Both the position numbers and the translations under genes were made by a program. This document shows, piece by piece, positions 25,377 through 35,300 of a stretch of DNA of 64,000 nucleotides. The stretch spans positions 558,001 to 622,000 of the forward strand of contig OZ007029.1 in NCBI GenBank assembly GCA_963931575.1. Direction: 5' to 3'. The first letter of the stretch is position 1. Each line of letters begins with the position of its first letter. The notes beneath the pieces were generated by a model, which was given only the letters and a program-made list of their open reading frames with translations, was not told where the DNA came from and ran no database searches. Source of the stretch: Gastranaerophilus sp944325835. Lineage in GTDB: Bacteria; Cyanobacteriota; Vampirovibrionia; Gastranaerophilales; Gastranaerophilaceae.

Positions 25377-26220
25377 TTTTGTTATCCAAATTGATTTTAA
25401 CAGTTACAGGCATACCTTGACGTAAGTATTCGTCAATATTATCTACATAAACTCTTATACGATAAACTAAATCAGTTCTTAAATCAGTTGTCTGAACAGT
25501 TTTTGGTGTAAATTCCGCAACAGGTGAAATATAGCCGATTTGTCCTTCATATTCTCTGTTTTTCTTTGTATTAGGATCGATTGTATCTGTTAAGACCTGA
25601 ACTTTTTGTCCGTACTTGACATTTCCCAAATCCTTTTCGCTAATGTAAGTTCTAATCCATACTGGTTTGTTTTTGGCTACAGTATAAATAGGTTGACTTT
25701 TATTAACCGTTGCTCCGGGTTCTTGCACTCTTACCGTTACAATCCCGTCATCAGGAGCATAGAGCTTTGTATAATCAAGTTGGTTTTTGGTAAATTGTTT
25801 ATTAGCTAAAGCTGCTTTGTAACCAGAATCAGCTTTGTTTTTTGTATTTAATAAAGTTTCACATTCCATTTGAGATACAGTATTATCTGAACATAAAGGG
25901 GCTTTTCTTTCATATTTTGATTTTGCATCATTATATAGAGCAAGTGTTCTTGAAACTTCCGCATCTGCTTTTGTAAGATTAGCGTTGTAATCTTTATTAT
26001 CTAATGTTGCAACAAGTTCCCCTTTTTTTACTGTATCTCCTTCTTCTTTAAGCATTTTATCAATTTGTCCTGCGACTTGAAAACTCAAGTCAACTTGTCG
26101 AATTTCAATATTACCGTACAAAGTCAACTCAAAAGGATTTTTCTTATTTTTTAGAATTAAGAATATTCCTATTGATACAAGTATTACTAAAATCAATATT
26201 ATGGGTATTATTTTCTTCAT
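25357..26220 (-). CDS. ybhG: HlyD-family periplasmic adaptor (YbhG-like)
   Basis: 287 residues. N-terminal membrane anchor (IIPIILILVILVSIGIFLIL); lipoyl half VAGQIDKMLKEEGDTVKKGELVATLDN near 49-75; coiled-coil hairpin about 76-150 and second lipoyl half LYAPDDGIVTVRVQEPGATV near 155-175. Bridges the inner-membrane ABC part to a TolC-like channel, which is encoded next door. Shine-Dalgarno GGAGG. Confidence 0.9.
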   Translation of the reverse strand: MKKIIPIILILVILVSIGIFLILKNKKNPFELTLYGNIEIRQVDLSFQVAGQIDKMLKEEGDTVKKGELVATLDNKDYNANLTKADAEVSRTLALYNDAKSKYERKAPLCSDNTVSQMECETLLNTKNKADSGYKAALANKQFTKNQLDYTKLYAPDDGIVTVRVQEPGATVNKSQPIYTVAKNKPVWIRTYISEKDLGNVKYGQKVQVLTDTIDPNTKKNREYEGQIGYISPVAEFTPKTVQTTDLRTDLVYRIRVYVDNIDEYLRQGMPVTVKINLDNKNANGNN

Positions 26221-27536
26221 AGTTTACCTCCAACAGCTTTATAGAGTGTAAAATAATTGATTAACTTTTGAGTTTTTGCTTTTATTAATTCATTTTCAAT
26301 TGTGAGTTTTTGATTTTCACTTTCTAAAATCTCAATAGCAGAAATTATTCCTCTTTTATATTTCTTTTGCTCGTTTTGAAAATTTATATTTTGATAAGAT
26401 AATTTTTCTTTTATATTTTTCTCTGTATTTGTATCATATTTAACAAAACAAAGTGCTGTATTTACTTCTTTGATTGCGTTTAAATCTGTTTGTTTATAGT
26501 CTTCAAAAAGTTCTTCATATTTTGCTTTTTGAAATCTTAAATTAGCAACTTTTCTCCCGCCTTGGAAAATATCTTGAGTTGCTCCTGCTAAAAGTAAAGC
26601 TAAAGAGGATTCCCAAGAAAAGAAATTCCCCGGAAAAATTGTATTAAAAGCCCAAACACCTGTTATATTAAATCGTGGGAAAAATTCTTTTCTGGCAACT
26701 CGAATATCGATTTTTGCTTTTTCTAACTTTGCTTCAGCTGCCATAACATCAGGTCTGAAAAAAATTACATCTGATGCAATTTCATCCGGAATAGTGCCAC
26801 TATATTCAAAATTATTAAGATTACCGTATTTGAAATCATTATAATTTTCAGAAGAAATACCTGAAAGAATTGCAAGTTGCATTAATAAAAATTTTTGTTC
26901 TTTTTCTAACTTATTTAATTGAGTTTTTGAATCTTCAACTTGTTTTTTTGAATTATTTAATTCACCTGTTGATATTATTCCTCGATTAAATAATTTTTGG
27001 TTATGTAATAAAATCTTTTCATTGTTAGATACAATTTTTCTTTGGTTAAAGATTAAGTTTTCATACTGCAAAATATTTGTGTAAACAGTCGCTAAATCAC
27101 TCAAAAGTGATAAATACACTGCTTTTTGTTCATAAGTTGCAGCTTCATAAGATTTTTTATAACTTTTAGTCTTATCTCTATTTTTTAATAAAAAATCTGC
27201 TTCATAACTTGCGACAAAAGGAAGTACAAAAGCGTTATCACTTAGCCCATAACTTCCAAATTTAGGAGTGTGTATTCCTAAATAATTTGCTCCAACGCTA
27301 AAAGTTGGCAATTCTTTAGAAAAAGAATACTTTACTTGCTGACGATATTGCTCGACTATATATTCAGTTTTCTTTAATTCATGGTTGTTTCCCAGTGCAG
27401 AATTTATATAATAATTTAAATTATCATCATTGAACTTATTAAAAAATTCTAAATTCAAGTTGGTATAATCATAAGCTAAAACACTTTGACCAAACACAAC
27501 CATTAAAATAAATACAGAAATTATTTTTTTAATCAT
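26217..27536 (-). CDS. TolC-family outer membrane efflux protein
   Basis: About 439 residues from ATG 27536 (MIKKIISVFILMVV...), chosen for the GGAG seven bases upstream and the clean signal peptide ending near QSVLA; ATG 27548 is the longer option. Two repeats of long coiled coils with the OEP pattern (ELKKTEYIVEQYRQQVKYSF, RPDVMAAEAKLEKAKIDIRVARKEFFPRFNITG). Forms the outer-membrane exit duct for the adjacent HlyD-ABC exporter. Its start lies within the end of the TetR gene. Confidence 0.87.
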   Translation of the reverse strand: MIKKIISVFILMVVFGQSVLAYDYTNLNLEFFNKFNDDNLNYYINSALGNNHELKKTEYIVEQYRQQVKYSFSKELPTFSVGANYLGIHTPKFGSYGLSDNAFVLPFVASYEADFLLKNRDKTKSYKKSYEAATYEQKAVYLSLLSDLATVYTNILQYENLIFNQRKIVSNNEKILLHNQKLFNRGIISTGELNNSKKQVEDSKTQLNKLEKEQKFLLMQLAILSGISSENYNDFKYGNLNNFEYSGTIPDEIASDVIFFRPDVMAAEAKLEKAKIDIRVARKEFFPRFNITGVWAFNTIFPGNFFSWESSLALLLAGATQDIFQGGRKVANLRFQKAKYEELFEDYKQTDLNAIKEVNTALCFVKYDTNTEKNIKEKLSYQNINFQNEQKKYKRGIISAIEILESENQKLTIENELIKAKTQKLINYFTLYKAVGGKL

Positions 27537-28152
27537 CAACATCTCCAAAAGTTGCCTTCACATAAGTTTTTATATTATTTTTAATTATTTGAATATCTTC
27601 ATCTGTAAATTCTGTCTGATTTAATACTTTAAGCGAAAATGTGGTTAGTATTTTAGGAGAATTTATTTGAGATATCAAAAATAGTACTTTAAAGATTACT
27701 TCTTTGTCGTTAGTCTGCTTGTTTAATATAGCGGCAACTAATCTTCTTAAATAAATTATTGCAGGAGGTTTTACTTCAAAATCGCTTTTTTGTTGCTCTT
27801 TAACTAAGAATGCAATTAAATCACTTGAAATATTTGAATAAAAGTAATCTATGAATTTTTCTAAGACAATTTGAAGTTTTTCAATAAGTTCTTTTTTAGA
27901 TTTATTAGAAAAATCTTCATCAATATCTAAAAAACTTTCAAGATAGGCATTTTGTGATTTGATTAAATTTGTAATTATTTCTTGATACAATTCTTGTTTG
28001 CCACCAAAATAATAAGAAATCATGCAAATATTTATATTTGCACTTTTGCAAATTTCTCTTATACTTGTACCGTCAAAGCCTTTTTGAGCAAAGAGTTTAA
28101 TCGCAGTATTTAAGATTTTTTCTTTTGAATTTTCATCGATGTTCTGTTTCAT
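27529..28152 (-). CDS. TetR-family regulator of the exporter operon (CecR-like)
   Basis: 207 residues from ATG 28152 (MKQNIDENSKEKILNTA...); ATG 28170 is the longer option. N-terminal HTH IKLFAQKGFDGTSIREICKSANINICMISYYFGGKQELYQEII (about 15-57). The C-terminal domain resembles CecR/DUF1956. Gene order TetR-TolC-HlyD-ABC-permease-permease mirrors E. coli cecR-ybhGFSR. TTGAAT-N17-TATAAT ends six bases before the ATG, and a perfect palindrome CAAACGTTTG sits in the spacer, so it is probably autorepressing and released by a drug-like ligand. Confidence 0.9.
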   Translation of the reverse strand: MKQNIDENSKEKILNTAIKLFAQKGFDGTSIREICKSANINICMISYYFGGKQELYQEIITNLIKSQNAYLESFLDIDEDFSNKSKKELIEKLQIVLEKFIDYFYSNISSDLIAFLVKEQQKSDFEVKPPAIIYLRRLVAAILNKQTNDKEVIFKVLFLISQINSPKILTTFSLKVLNQTEFTDEDIQIIKNNIKTYVKATFGDVDD

Positions 28153-28158
28153 ATTTTT

Positions 28159-28187
28159 ATTATAAAACAAACGTTTGATTTATTCAA
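28159..28187 (-). promoter_or_regulatory. Promoter and operator of the exporter operon
   Basis: Minus strand: -35 TTGAAT (28187-28182), 17-bp spacer, -10 TATAAT (28164-28159), then six bases to the ATG (leaderless). The palindrome CAAACGTTTG at 28168-28177 fills the spacer, the classical site for a TetR-type repressor. Confidence 0.75.
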
Positions 28188-28289
28188 GAGGTAAGAAATA
28201 TTTTTATAGTAATAATTAAAATTTGCCTAAAAATCTTCTGATAGTCATTTTAACTGTTACAAATAATCATTTAGGGTGTCTCTTTACAG

Positions 28290-28435
28290 TGAGTCGTTGT
28301 AGTTCAAACGAACCCAGCACGGCGGAGCCGTGTGGAGTTCGAGCGCGAGGCGGCAGAGGGCGAAAGTTTGACGGCAAAATGGTGAAAACATTGCAGCCGT
28401 CAACTGTAGACCCGTTTAACGCCGCCGAGCAAGAA
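28290..28435. repeat. GC-rich hairpin element at the right end of the AT-rich block
   Basis: Contains CACGGCGGAGCCGTG and other short inverted repeats, with a base composition like the pilin leaders and the element at 18939-19058. An ORF can be drawn through it (28223-28459) but shows no gene-like features. Confidence 0.5.
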
Positions 28436-28455
28436 AATCCCTCCGCGCGTAATAC
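28436..28455 (+). repeat. 3' fragment of tRNA-Arg (candidate attachment-site copy)
   Basis: AATCCCTCCGCGCGTAATAC, 20 bases identical to the T-arm/acceptor end plus flank of tRNA-Arg at 19132-19151. With the intact tRNA it brackets the 9.3-kb AT-rich block. A second, shorter relic (CTCCGCGCGTAA) is at 28564-28575. Confidence 0.75.
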
Positions 28456-28459
28456 TTGA

Positions 28460-28484
28460 AAAGAACCGTTAGGTTCTTTTTTTT
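28460..28484 (+). terminator. Terminator after the tRNA-Arg relic
   Basis: AAGAACC-GTTA-GGTTCTT followed by T's. A second hairpin GCAAAACAGT / ACTGTTTTGC is at 28527-28553. Confidence 0.75.
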
Positions 28485-28594
28485 CTTGCTAAGGGATTCG
28501 CCCCCCCTCGGTGGTTCTTACCTCTCGCAAAACAGTTCACTGGACTGTTTTGCTCGGCAAAGTCTCCGCGCGTAACACTTGAAAAACGAATAAT

Positions 28595-28622
28595 GACAAG
28601 GTTTTTATACCTTGTCTTTTTT
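28595..28622 (+). terminator. Terminator upstream of the CDF gene
   Basis: GACAAGG ... CCTTGTC stem with T6 tail, after the second tRNA-Arg relic. Confidence 0.75.
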
Positions 28623-28636
28623 ATTACGCGCAAATA

Positions 28637-28666
28637 TTGACAAAAGCACCCTGAATAAACTAGAAT
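28637..28666 (+). promoter_or_regulatory. Promoter of the CDF transporter gene
   Basis: TTGACA (28637-28642), 18-bp spacer, TAGAAT (28661-28666), 12 bases before ATG 28679; the short leader has no Shine-Dalgarno. Confidence 0.65.
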
Positions 28667-28678
28667 ATAAAAAATACA

Positions 28679-29590
28679 ATGGATATAACTACTGAAAAAA
28701 AACTGGCGGCTGGACTTTCTATAGTATCCAATGCCGTAATAATTATTTTAAAATTCATCGCAGGGATAATTTCAGGCTCCATAAGTATTATATCGGAGGC
28801 TGTTCATTCGTTGAGCGATTTGCTTGCTTCCGTATTAACTTTTTTTGCGGTCTTGAAATCCTCTGAACCAGCTGATAAAGATCATCCGTTCGGACATGGT
28901 AAATATGAGGATATGTCAGGATTTATTGAGGGCGGACTGATAATTTTTGCTGCAGTTTATATTATTTATGAAGCCTGCAAAAAATTGTTTATGTACAGAA
29001 CCTTTGAAGTTGATACGACTCTGGGTATCATTGTAATGCTTTTTGCTGTAGTTGCAAACTTTTTTGTCAGCAGCGTACTTTTCAAGGTTGCAAAAAAATC
29101 AAATTCTATTTCCCTTTTTGCTGACGGAGAACATTTAAGAACAGACATATATTCATCACTGGGTGTAATGGCGGGGTTACTACTGATAAAGATTACAGGA
29201 ATACATATTTTAGATCCGATAATAGCAATTCTTGTTGCGCTTTTCATACTGAAAGCCGGGTTTTTAATATCAAAAGAAACGTTGAATAATCTATTAGACG
29301 GGTCTTTGCCGCAGAAAGATTTAAAATTGATAGAAGAAATTATAAATTCGTATAAAGCAGACTGTGCCCTCAGTTTTAAAGATTTGAAAGCACGCCGTTG
29401 CGGGCCGTCAATGGATATAGAAGTGACAATGCTTTTCCCGCGGAATATGACTATTAGCGACTGCCATGATATCTGCGACAGAATAGAACACCTTATCAAA
29501 CAAAAACTCGGGCCTGTTTTCATTATGATACATGCAGAACCTGTGAGAGAAAAAGATTGCCGGGTGAACATACCTGAACAAAAGCATTAA
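28679..29590 (+). CDS. Cation diffusion facilitator family transporter
   Basis: 303 residues, usual for CDF. Six membrane helices in about residues 10-205; metal-site signatures SEAVHSLSD near 38-46 and HPFGHGKYED near 67-76; a second acid/His site DGEHLRTDIYSS near 147-158. The C-terminal cytoplasmic domain (about 210-295) ends with HAEPV. Exports Zn, Mn, Fe or Co by H+ antiport at the inner membrane; the ion cannot be told (the first site reads H-x-x-x-D, not D-x-x-x-D). Confidence 0.9.
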   Translation: MDITTEKKLAAGLSIVSNAVIIILKFIAGIISGSISIISEAVHSLSDLLASVLTFFAVLKSSEPADKDHPFGHGKYEDMSGFIEGGLIIFAAVYIIYEACKKLFMYRTFEVDTTLGIIVMLFAVVANFFVSSVLFKVAKKSNSISLFADGEHLRTDIYSSLGVMAGLLLIKITGIHILDPIIAILVALFILKAGFLISKETLNNLLDGSLPQKDLKLIEEIINSYKADCALSFKDLKARRCGPSMDIEVTMLFPRNMTISDCHDICDRIEHLIKQKLGPVFIMIHAEPVREKDCRVNIPEQKH

Positions 29591-29598
29591 TTAAGTAT

Positions 29599-30276
29599 TT
29601 AATTATACTGGTTAAGACTCTTTGCATAACCCTGCATCAATGCGTTCATATAAATCGCGCCGTTTGAAACATAAGCCGGTTCATGCAGAGTTGCAACAAC
29701 ATCGCCTATTGCTTTACTAATTTGTTCATCTCTTAGATTAAGTTCTTCCTCATCTATATCATCAGGAACTGAATTCATATATAAATCAAATTTTTCTGTC
29801 AAACCAGTTCCTTCCAGCAGGCCTACTCTGCCTGAAGTCCCGTCAATATAATTGTCAATAGGCTCATTGTATATTAAATTTTCATTTGCTACCAGAGTTA
29901 AGTGGAAATCTTTATCAACTTTAAAATCTTTTTCTTTAAAGTTTGTTATTCTGTTTAAAAGATTTTTCATAAAGCCAATTAACTTTGCGTTTGCCGGAGT
30001 GCCAAGTATAGGTGTTCCGTTTAATTTATTAATAATAATTGTTAGATCGCCAATGCTTTTTGTTTCAAATTCAATATTAACGAATTTGTCATTTATTTCA
30101 TTCGTTAATATAGGATTTGCTTTGATAATTTTTCTGTATTCGGTCAAATCCTTATGTACAGCATCGTCGGTAAGCTCCATACTCATTGCACAGCGGCTGC
30201 TGCGTCCGTATGTATCATTGTTTGTAACTCTTACATAACCTATATTTTGGATTCCGTTAAAGTTAATTTGCGGCAT
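29599..30276 (-). CDS. Hypothetical protein
   Basis: 225 residues, soluble by appearance, no family recognised. The N-terminus MPQINFNGIQNIGYVRVTNN carries an F-N-G like the F-K-G/F-R-G of other hypotheticals in this window. Mixed alpha/beta composition, acidic C-terminal half (DDIDEEELNLRDEQ). Its start overlaps the end of the next gene upstream by 14 bp, so the two form an operon. Confidence 0.65.
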   Translation of the reverse strand: MPQINFNGIQNIGYVRVTNNDTYGRSSRCAMSMELTDDAVHKDLTEYRKIIKANPILTNEINDKFVNIEFETKSIGDLTIIINKLNGTPILGTPANAKLIGFMKNLLNRITNFKEKDFKVDKDFHLTLVANENLIYNEPIDNYIDGTSGRVGLLEGTGLTEKFDLYMNSVPDDIDEEELNLRDEQISKAIGDVVATLHEPAYVSNGAIYMNALMQGYAKSLNQYN

Positions 30277-30664
30277 TATTTTTTACCTGATTTTGTTCAG
30301 TAATTTCGTTTTTCTTTTGTAAATTTTCTTTTGTAACAGTAGGGAGGTTTCCTTTGAAGGCGAAAGGTTTGGCAAAATAGTATGCGCTCAATATATTTAA
30401 TCCCCAGCCTGTAACGCTTATTGCGGTTTTGACGCCTGCCGCTTTTTTAGGTAAAGTGTTTGCCATTGCAACAAGAGCCGTTCCGGTCATAAGAGAAATG
30501 TAGGCTTTGAAAATCCCCCGCGGTACAGCAACGCAGTCGTTTATATCTCTGGGGTTTCTGACCTTGTCAGCAATAACGTCAATAAATTCCTTTTTTTTGT
30601 TCGGCTTAGTGGGTTCATTCCCTCTGAAAAATTGTTGTTGAGTTTCAATTCTTGATATTTTCAT
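30263..30664 (-). CDS. Hypothetical membrane protein
   Basis: 133 residues. FFRG near residues 12-15, a basic stretch, then two hydrophobic segments at about 48-66 (GIFKAYISLMTGTALVAMA) and 75-100 (AGVKTAISVTGWGLNILSAYYFA), ending in an Asn/Gln/Lys-rich tail. Unknown function. Cotranscribed with the following hypothetical gene. Confidence 0.65.
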   Translation of the reverse strand: MKISRIETQQQFFRGNEPTKPNKKKEFIDVIADKVRNPRDINDCVAVPRGIFKAYISLMTGTALVAMANTLPKKAAGVKTAISVTGWGLNILSAYYFAKPFAFKGNLPTVTKENLQKKNEITEQNQVKNNAAN

Positions 30665-30739
30665 AACAATACAATTAAAACACGTAAAAAATTTTTTTGA
30701 CAGATATTTAAAAATTTTTATGTTATAATTTGAAAAGTT

Positions 30740-30826
30740 GGAGAGGTGTCCGAGTGGTTTAAGGTGCGGATCTCGAAAGTCTGTGTGAGTGAAAGCTCAC
30801 CGTGGGTTCGAATCCCACCCTCTCCG
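30740..30826 (+). tRNA. tRNA-Ser (CGA)
   Basis: 87 nt with the long variable arm of class II tRNAs (TGTGAGTGAAAGCTCAC). Acceptor GGAGAGG/CCTCTCC, discriminator G, anticodon loop CTCGAAA giving CGA (reads UCG), T loop TTCGAAT. TATAAT at 30724-30729 is a likely -10 box. Confidence 0.94.
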
Positions 30827-30830
30827 GATA

Positions 30831-30866
30831 AAAAGCGGATTTGTATTACACAATTCCGCTTTTTTA
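30831..30866. terminator. Terminator between tRNA-Ser and the convergent TolC gene
   Basis: AAAAGCGGA ... TCCGCTTTTT stem with A/T runs on both sides. Confidence 0.75.
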
Positions 30867-30867
30867 T

Positions 30868-32379
30868 TTACAGTTCAATTTGAGATTCTTTTATCGGGGC
30901 GCCGACAACACGCTCAAGTTCTGCCGCGTTGACGTTATATTCCAGAAGGTTGGAATAATAGTTTAACTGTGCGTTCAGATATGTGTTTTCTGCGTCTTTA
31001 AATTCAATTGCGTTGCCAAGTCCGACTTCGTATCTTCTGAATGCCTGATACTGTTGTTCTTTGGCTTCTTGCAGCGCAAGTTTTGAAACCTCAAGGCTGT
31101 CACGGGAGTTTAAAAGGCTTATGTATGCACTTTTTACCTCCAGATATACGTTTTGGCGTGCGGTTTCATAATCAGCAACGTATTTTTTATAAGTTGCTTT
31201 TGCTTCGTCAACCTGTTTCTTTAAAAGCATTAAATTCAAACCGTTATAAGAGAACTGTACGCCTAATTGATAGCCGTCATCGGTGTTCATCTGAGGTCCG
31301 CCTCTGTAGTAAGATCCAATAGCACTCAAGTCAGGAGTAAACGCTCTTTTCGCTGCCCGAACACCCATTTCTGCTGCGTCCATAAGTTTTTTGGCAGAGA
31401 GTAATGACGGGCGTGAGGCTTCCGCTATTTCTATTAATTCAGGGAAATTTACTTCATAAGCCTTTGTGTTTAATTTGTCTTTTAAGACGACCTCTTCCAG
31501 CTCCGGAATCCCGACTGCGTTGGCGAGTTGAACGGCAGCGAGTTCATAAGTGTTTTTTGCTTTAATAAGGTTAACTTTTGCGTTCCCGAGGTTGTATTCT
31601 GCGGTTGTAACGTCGATTTTAGCTTTTTTACCTATTTCGTAGTATGCTCTTGCCTGTTTCAACTGTAATTCATAATCGCGTACGGTATCTTCATAAACAA
31701 TTTTTTGTTCTTCTGCAAAAACCATATTGTAGTATGCAACTTTGACGTTGTAAATTACCTGTTCAATACTCATTTCAGCATCGTATCTGGAGGATTCAAA
31801 ACTTCTTTTTTGCATGTCGGCGCTTGCCTTTGTTTTTCCGAAGTCAAAGAGAAGCATGTTAGCTGATAATGTAGGGGTGTAGAACAAATTATATCTGCGG
31901 TTCATCATGTTGGAAAATTGCCCGCTCGGTTTCATTGTCATGAGCATATCGTTTCTGGAATAGCTTACCCCTGCGCTTATTGTAGGGAAATAGTTAGCCC
32001 ATGCCTGTCCGATTCTGGATTCGTAAATCTCAGCGTTACTGATTGCTGACATGATTGCTGGATGATGAGTAATCGCGAGTTTAATACAGTCGGTCAGTGT
32101 GACTTCTCCGTTCATGTCTGTGTATTCAATCTGGCTGTTTATGACCGGAAATTTCGTTTCATACATGCCTTCTGCTTCTTCTGAAGATTTGATTTTTGAT
32201 TTTGTGTTCTCTTTATGTTTTTTCCATTCCTGTTTCCAGTTAATCTTTTTTTCTTCCGGTTTTACGATATGGACTTCTTCTTTCTTCTCTTTATTTTTTT
32301 TATGAAAAAAGCCTTTAGCGTAAACAGTATTTGCGCTTAATAATGATAATATTAATAAAAGAATAAGACTTTTTTTCAT
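30868..32379 (-). CDS. TolC-family outer membrane efflux protein of the RND pump
   Basis: 503 residues. Signal peptide (LILLLILSLLSANTVYA), then a Lys/Glu-rich linker (about 25-75) and two OEP repeats: LTDCIKLAITHHPAIMSAISNAEIYESRIGQAWANYFPTI and the second around 300-470 ending YNVNAAELERVVGAPI. Outer-membrane channel of the tripartite pump encoded with it; 2 bp after the RND gene. Confidence 0.92.
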   Translation of the reverse strand: MKKSLILLLILSLLSANTVYAKGFFHKKNKEKKEEVHIVKPEEKKINWKQEWKKHKENTKSKIKSSEEAEGMYETKFPVINSQIEYTDMNGEVTLTDCIKLAITHHPAIMSAISNAEIYESRIGQAWANYFPTISAGVSYSRNDMLMTMKPSGQFSNMMNRRYNLFYTPTLSANMLLFDFGKTKASADMQKRSFESSRYDAEMSIEQVIYNVKVAYYNMVFAEEQKIVYEDTVRDYELQLKQARAYYEIGKKAKIDVTTAEYNLGNAKVNLIKAKNTYELAAVQLANAVGIPELEEVVLKDKLNTKAYEVNFPELIEIAEASRPSLLSAKKLMDAAEMGVRAAKRAFTPDLSAIGSYYRGGPQMNTDDGYQLGVQFSYNGLNLMLLKKQVDEAKATYKKYVADYETARQNVYLEVKSAYISLLNSRDSLEVSKLALQEAKEQQYQAFRRYEVGLGNAIEFKDAENTYLNAQLNYYSNLLEYNVNAAELERVVGAPIKESQIEL

Positions 32380-32381
32380 GG

Positions 32382-35300
32382 TTAAATCTCCAGATCTTTT
32401 TCTGTAATTTCTTTTTTAGGGAATTTATCAACAAATTCCTGAACGATGACGTAGAAGGCCGGAGTGAGAACTGCCCCGATAGTTGCGGCGGCAATCATAC
32501 CGCCAAATACGGTAGAACCGACGGATATTCTTGAATTTGCGCCTGCGCCTACCGCAAAGAGCATTGGCATTACACCTAAAATGAACGCGAGTTCTGTCAT
32601 CATGATTGCTCTAAAGCGCAGATGCGCGGCTTTTATAGCGGCATCTTTGACCGGAAGCCCGTTTTTCTCGTGTTCTTCTTTTGCAAATTCGACAATCAAA
32701 ATAGATTGTTTTGCGGCAAGCCCGATTAACGTAATCATACCGACCTGTGAATAGATATCAAAGGACTGATTAATCATCATCTGGAAGATAAGTGCGCCAA
32801 GCGCTGCAATCGGTGAAATCAGAAGTACGGCGACAGGAATTGTGTAGCTTTCGTATAAAGCAACAAGGAACAGGTAAACAAATACAAGAGCCATTGTTAT
32901 AATTATTACTGTTTGCCCTGAAGCTTCTCTTTCCTGAGCGGAAGTCCCTGACCAGTCAAAGCCCATGTCGGACGGGAGAACTTCTGTAGCAACATCTTCC
33001 ATTGCGTTCATTGCGTCGCCTGAACTTTTTCCGGCAGCCTGCTGACCTTGAATTTGTACTGATTTATAAAGGTTATATCTTGAAATTGAAGCAGTACCGA
33101 TTGTTTGTTCAAGTTTTACCATTGAAAGTATCGGAACCATTACGCCGTTTGTGTTTTTGACGTAAATGCCTGACAGGTCAGATGCTGTATTTCTGAAATC
33201 GCTTTCCGCCTGAAGTTCAACTTTGAAAACTCTGCCGTATTTGTTGAAGTCATTTACGTAGTAAGTACCGAGCATTGAGGCAAGTGTAGAATAGAGTTCC
33301 TGCAAATCAACACTTTGTGCCAGAACTTTTTCGTAATCAATATCAAGAATATATTGTGGCACATTTGCCTGGAATGTGGTATAAACACTTGATAGTGAAG
33401 GGTTCTGGTTCGCTGCGGCGATAAGTTTGTTAGCCCAGGTTTCGAGTTCCTGCGAGGTATGTTCGCCTTTAGATAGCATCTGGAACTCAAAACCGCCCAT
33501 CATACTCATCCCCTGAATTGCAGGAGGTGAAAATACAACAATTGACGCTTCTTTTATACTTGATGCAATAGGTCTTATTTTATTAAGGATTGCGGTGTGG
33601 GTCAGATCCGTTGCGCGCCCCTGGAATTTTCTTTTAACTTTGTCTGCAAAAGAAAGCCGTCTGTCAGCGTAATCGTCAAGCATAATGATGTCTGTTGCGG
33701 TGTTAGTTGCACCGTTTCCGCCAAACACAAGAGTTTTTTCTTCATCAACGCCGTCTATATCTCTTATTTGTGACATAAAGCGGGAAGCTACTTCATCTGT
33801 TCTTGAAAGTGACGCACCGTCAGGAAGTGTAATACTTGCGATTAAAACTCCCTGATCCTCGTCCGGAATAAAACCGGTTGAAATTATTCTGAAAGAAAAC
33901 AGGGTCAAGGCTACCAGCCCCAGATACAGAATAATAGTAAGCTTTTTGTCATAAACAAATTTGCGTACAAATTCCATGTAGAAATCTTCTATTTTTACAA
34001 ATATGTGGTTAAATTTTTCAACCAGAATATTTGTTCTTTTGCATATATTGTCTATAATATGTTTGAGTTTGGAAGGTTTTTCTTTATTTTCAGAAGATTC
34101 TTCTTTTTGGTGTCCGAGGAAGTGAGAGCACATTGCAGGGGAAAGGGTTAATGCGCAGATTGCCGAAATCGCGATTGATACAGCAATACAAACCGCGAAT
34201 TGTTTATACATTATACCGGTCATTCCGCCCATAAATATAATCGGGACAAATACCGCCATTAAAACAAGCGCCATTGCAACGAGAGCGGAACCTACTTCCT
34301 GCATTGTAAGCTGAGTTGCCACGATTGCGGATTTTCCTTCTTCAAGGTGGCGTTTGACGTTTTCAATAACAACGATAGCATCGTCGACAACGACCCCGAC
34401 CGCGAGTACAAGTGCAAATAGCGACAACAGGTTTATTGACATTCCGAAGGCTTTCAGTGCTGCGAATGTACCGATTAAAGATACCGGTATTGTAACGCAC
34501 GGAACAAGTGTTGCCATTGCATCGCCTAGGAATAAGAATATTATTACAACAACGATTAAACCGGTCAGAAGAATTGTGAATTCAACTTCTTTCATAGATT
34601 CATGGATATATTCGGCGTCATCTTTGACAACGCGGATTTCAAGCCCGTTATCAAGTCTTGCGTTGATTTCTTTAATTTTAGCTCTTACAGCCTTTGAAAG
34701 ATCCAGAATATTTGCATCGGAAAGCTGGGATACCATAATCATCGCCGCAGGTTTGCCGTTTATTTTGCCGAGGCTTGAATATGATTGCGCGCCGAGTTCC
34801 ACTCTGGCAACGTCTTTAAGCCTGACTTTAGAACCGTCCATGTTTGAGCGGATAATGATATTTTCAAATTCTTTAACATCTGCAAGCCGACCTTTTGTTT
34901 TCAGGGTTAATTGAAGAGCCTGCGCATCGTCTGTCGGCAGCGCGCCCAGAGCACCTGCTGTTACCTGTGTATTCTGGTTAACTATTGCGGTTTTAATTTC
35001 GCTTGTTGAAACATTTAGGCCTGCCATTTTTTGAGGATCGAGCCAGATTCTCATTGCATAGTCGCCGGAACCGTAAACGTCAATATCTGCAACACCTTCA
35101 ACACGTTTCAGCTCATCTTTAACATAAATTGAACCGTAGTTTGTTAAATCCAGTTGCGACCAGTTGCCGGATTTCGGGAATATGTTCAAAATTAACGCGC
35201 CGGAACCGGAGGTACGGCTAAGGGCTGTAACACCTGTTCTTTGAACTTCTTCCGGCAGCTGCGATTCTACCTGCTGGATTCTGTTCTGAACGTTCATAAG

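Noticed and set aside
19190..28435. Integrase or transposase for the island
   Set aside because: All genes in the block were identified as regulators, enzymes, transport parts or a small membrane protein; none is a recombinase.
28223..28459. 78-codon ORF in the repeat region before the CDF gene
   Set aside because: Runs through hairpin DNA and into a tRNA relic; composition is not protein-like.
28501..28507. C7 run as another phase-variation tract
   Set aside because: Short and not within or before a credible gene.
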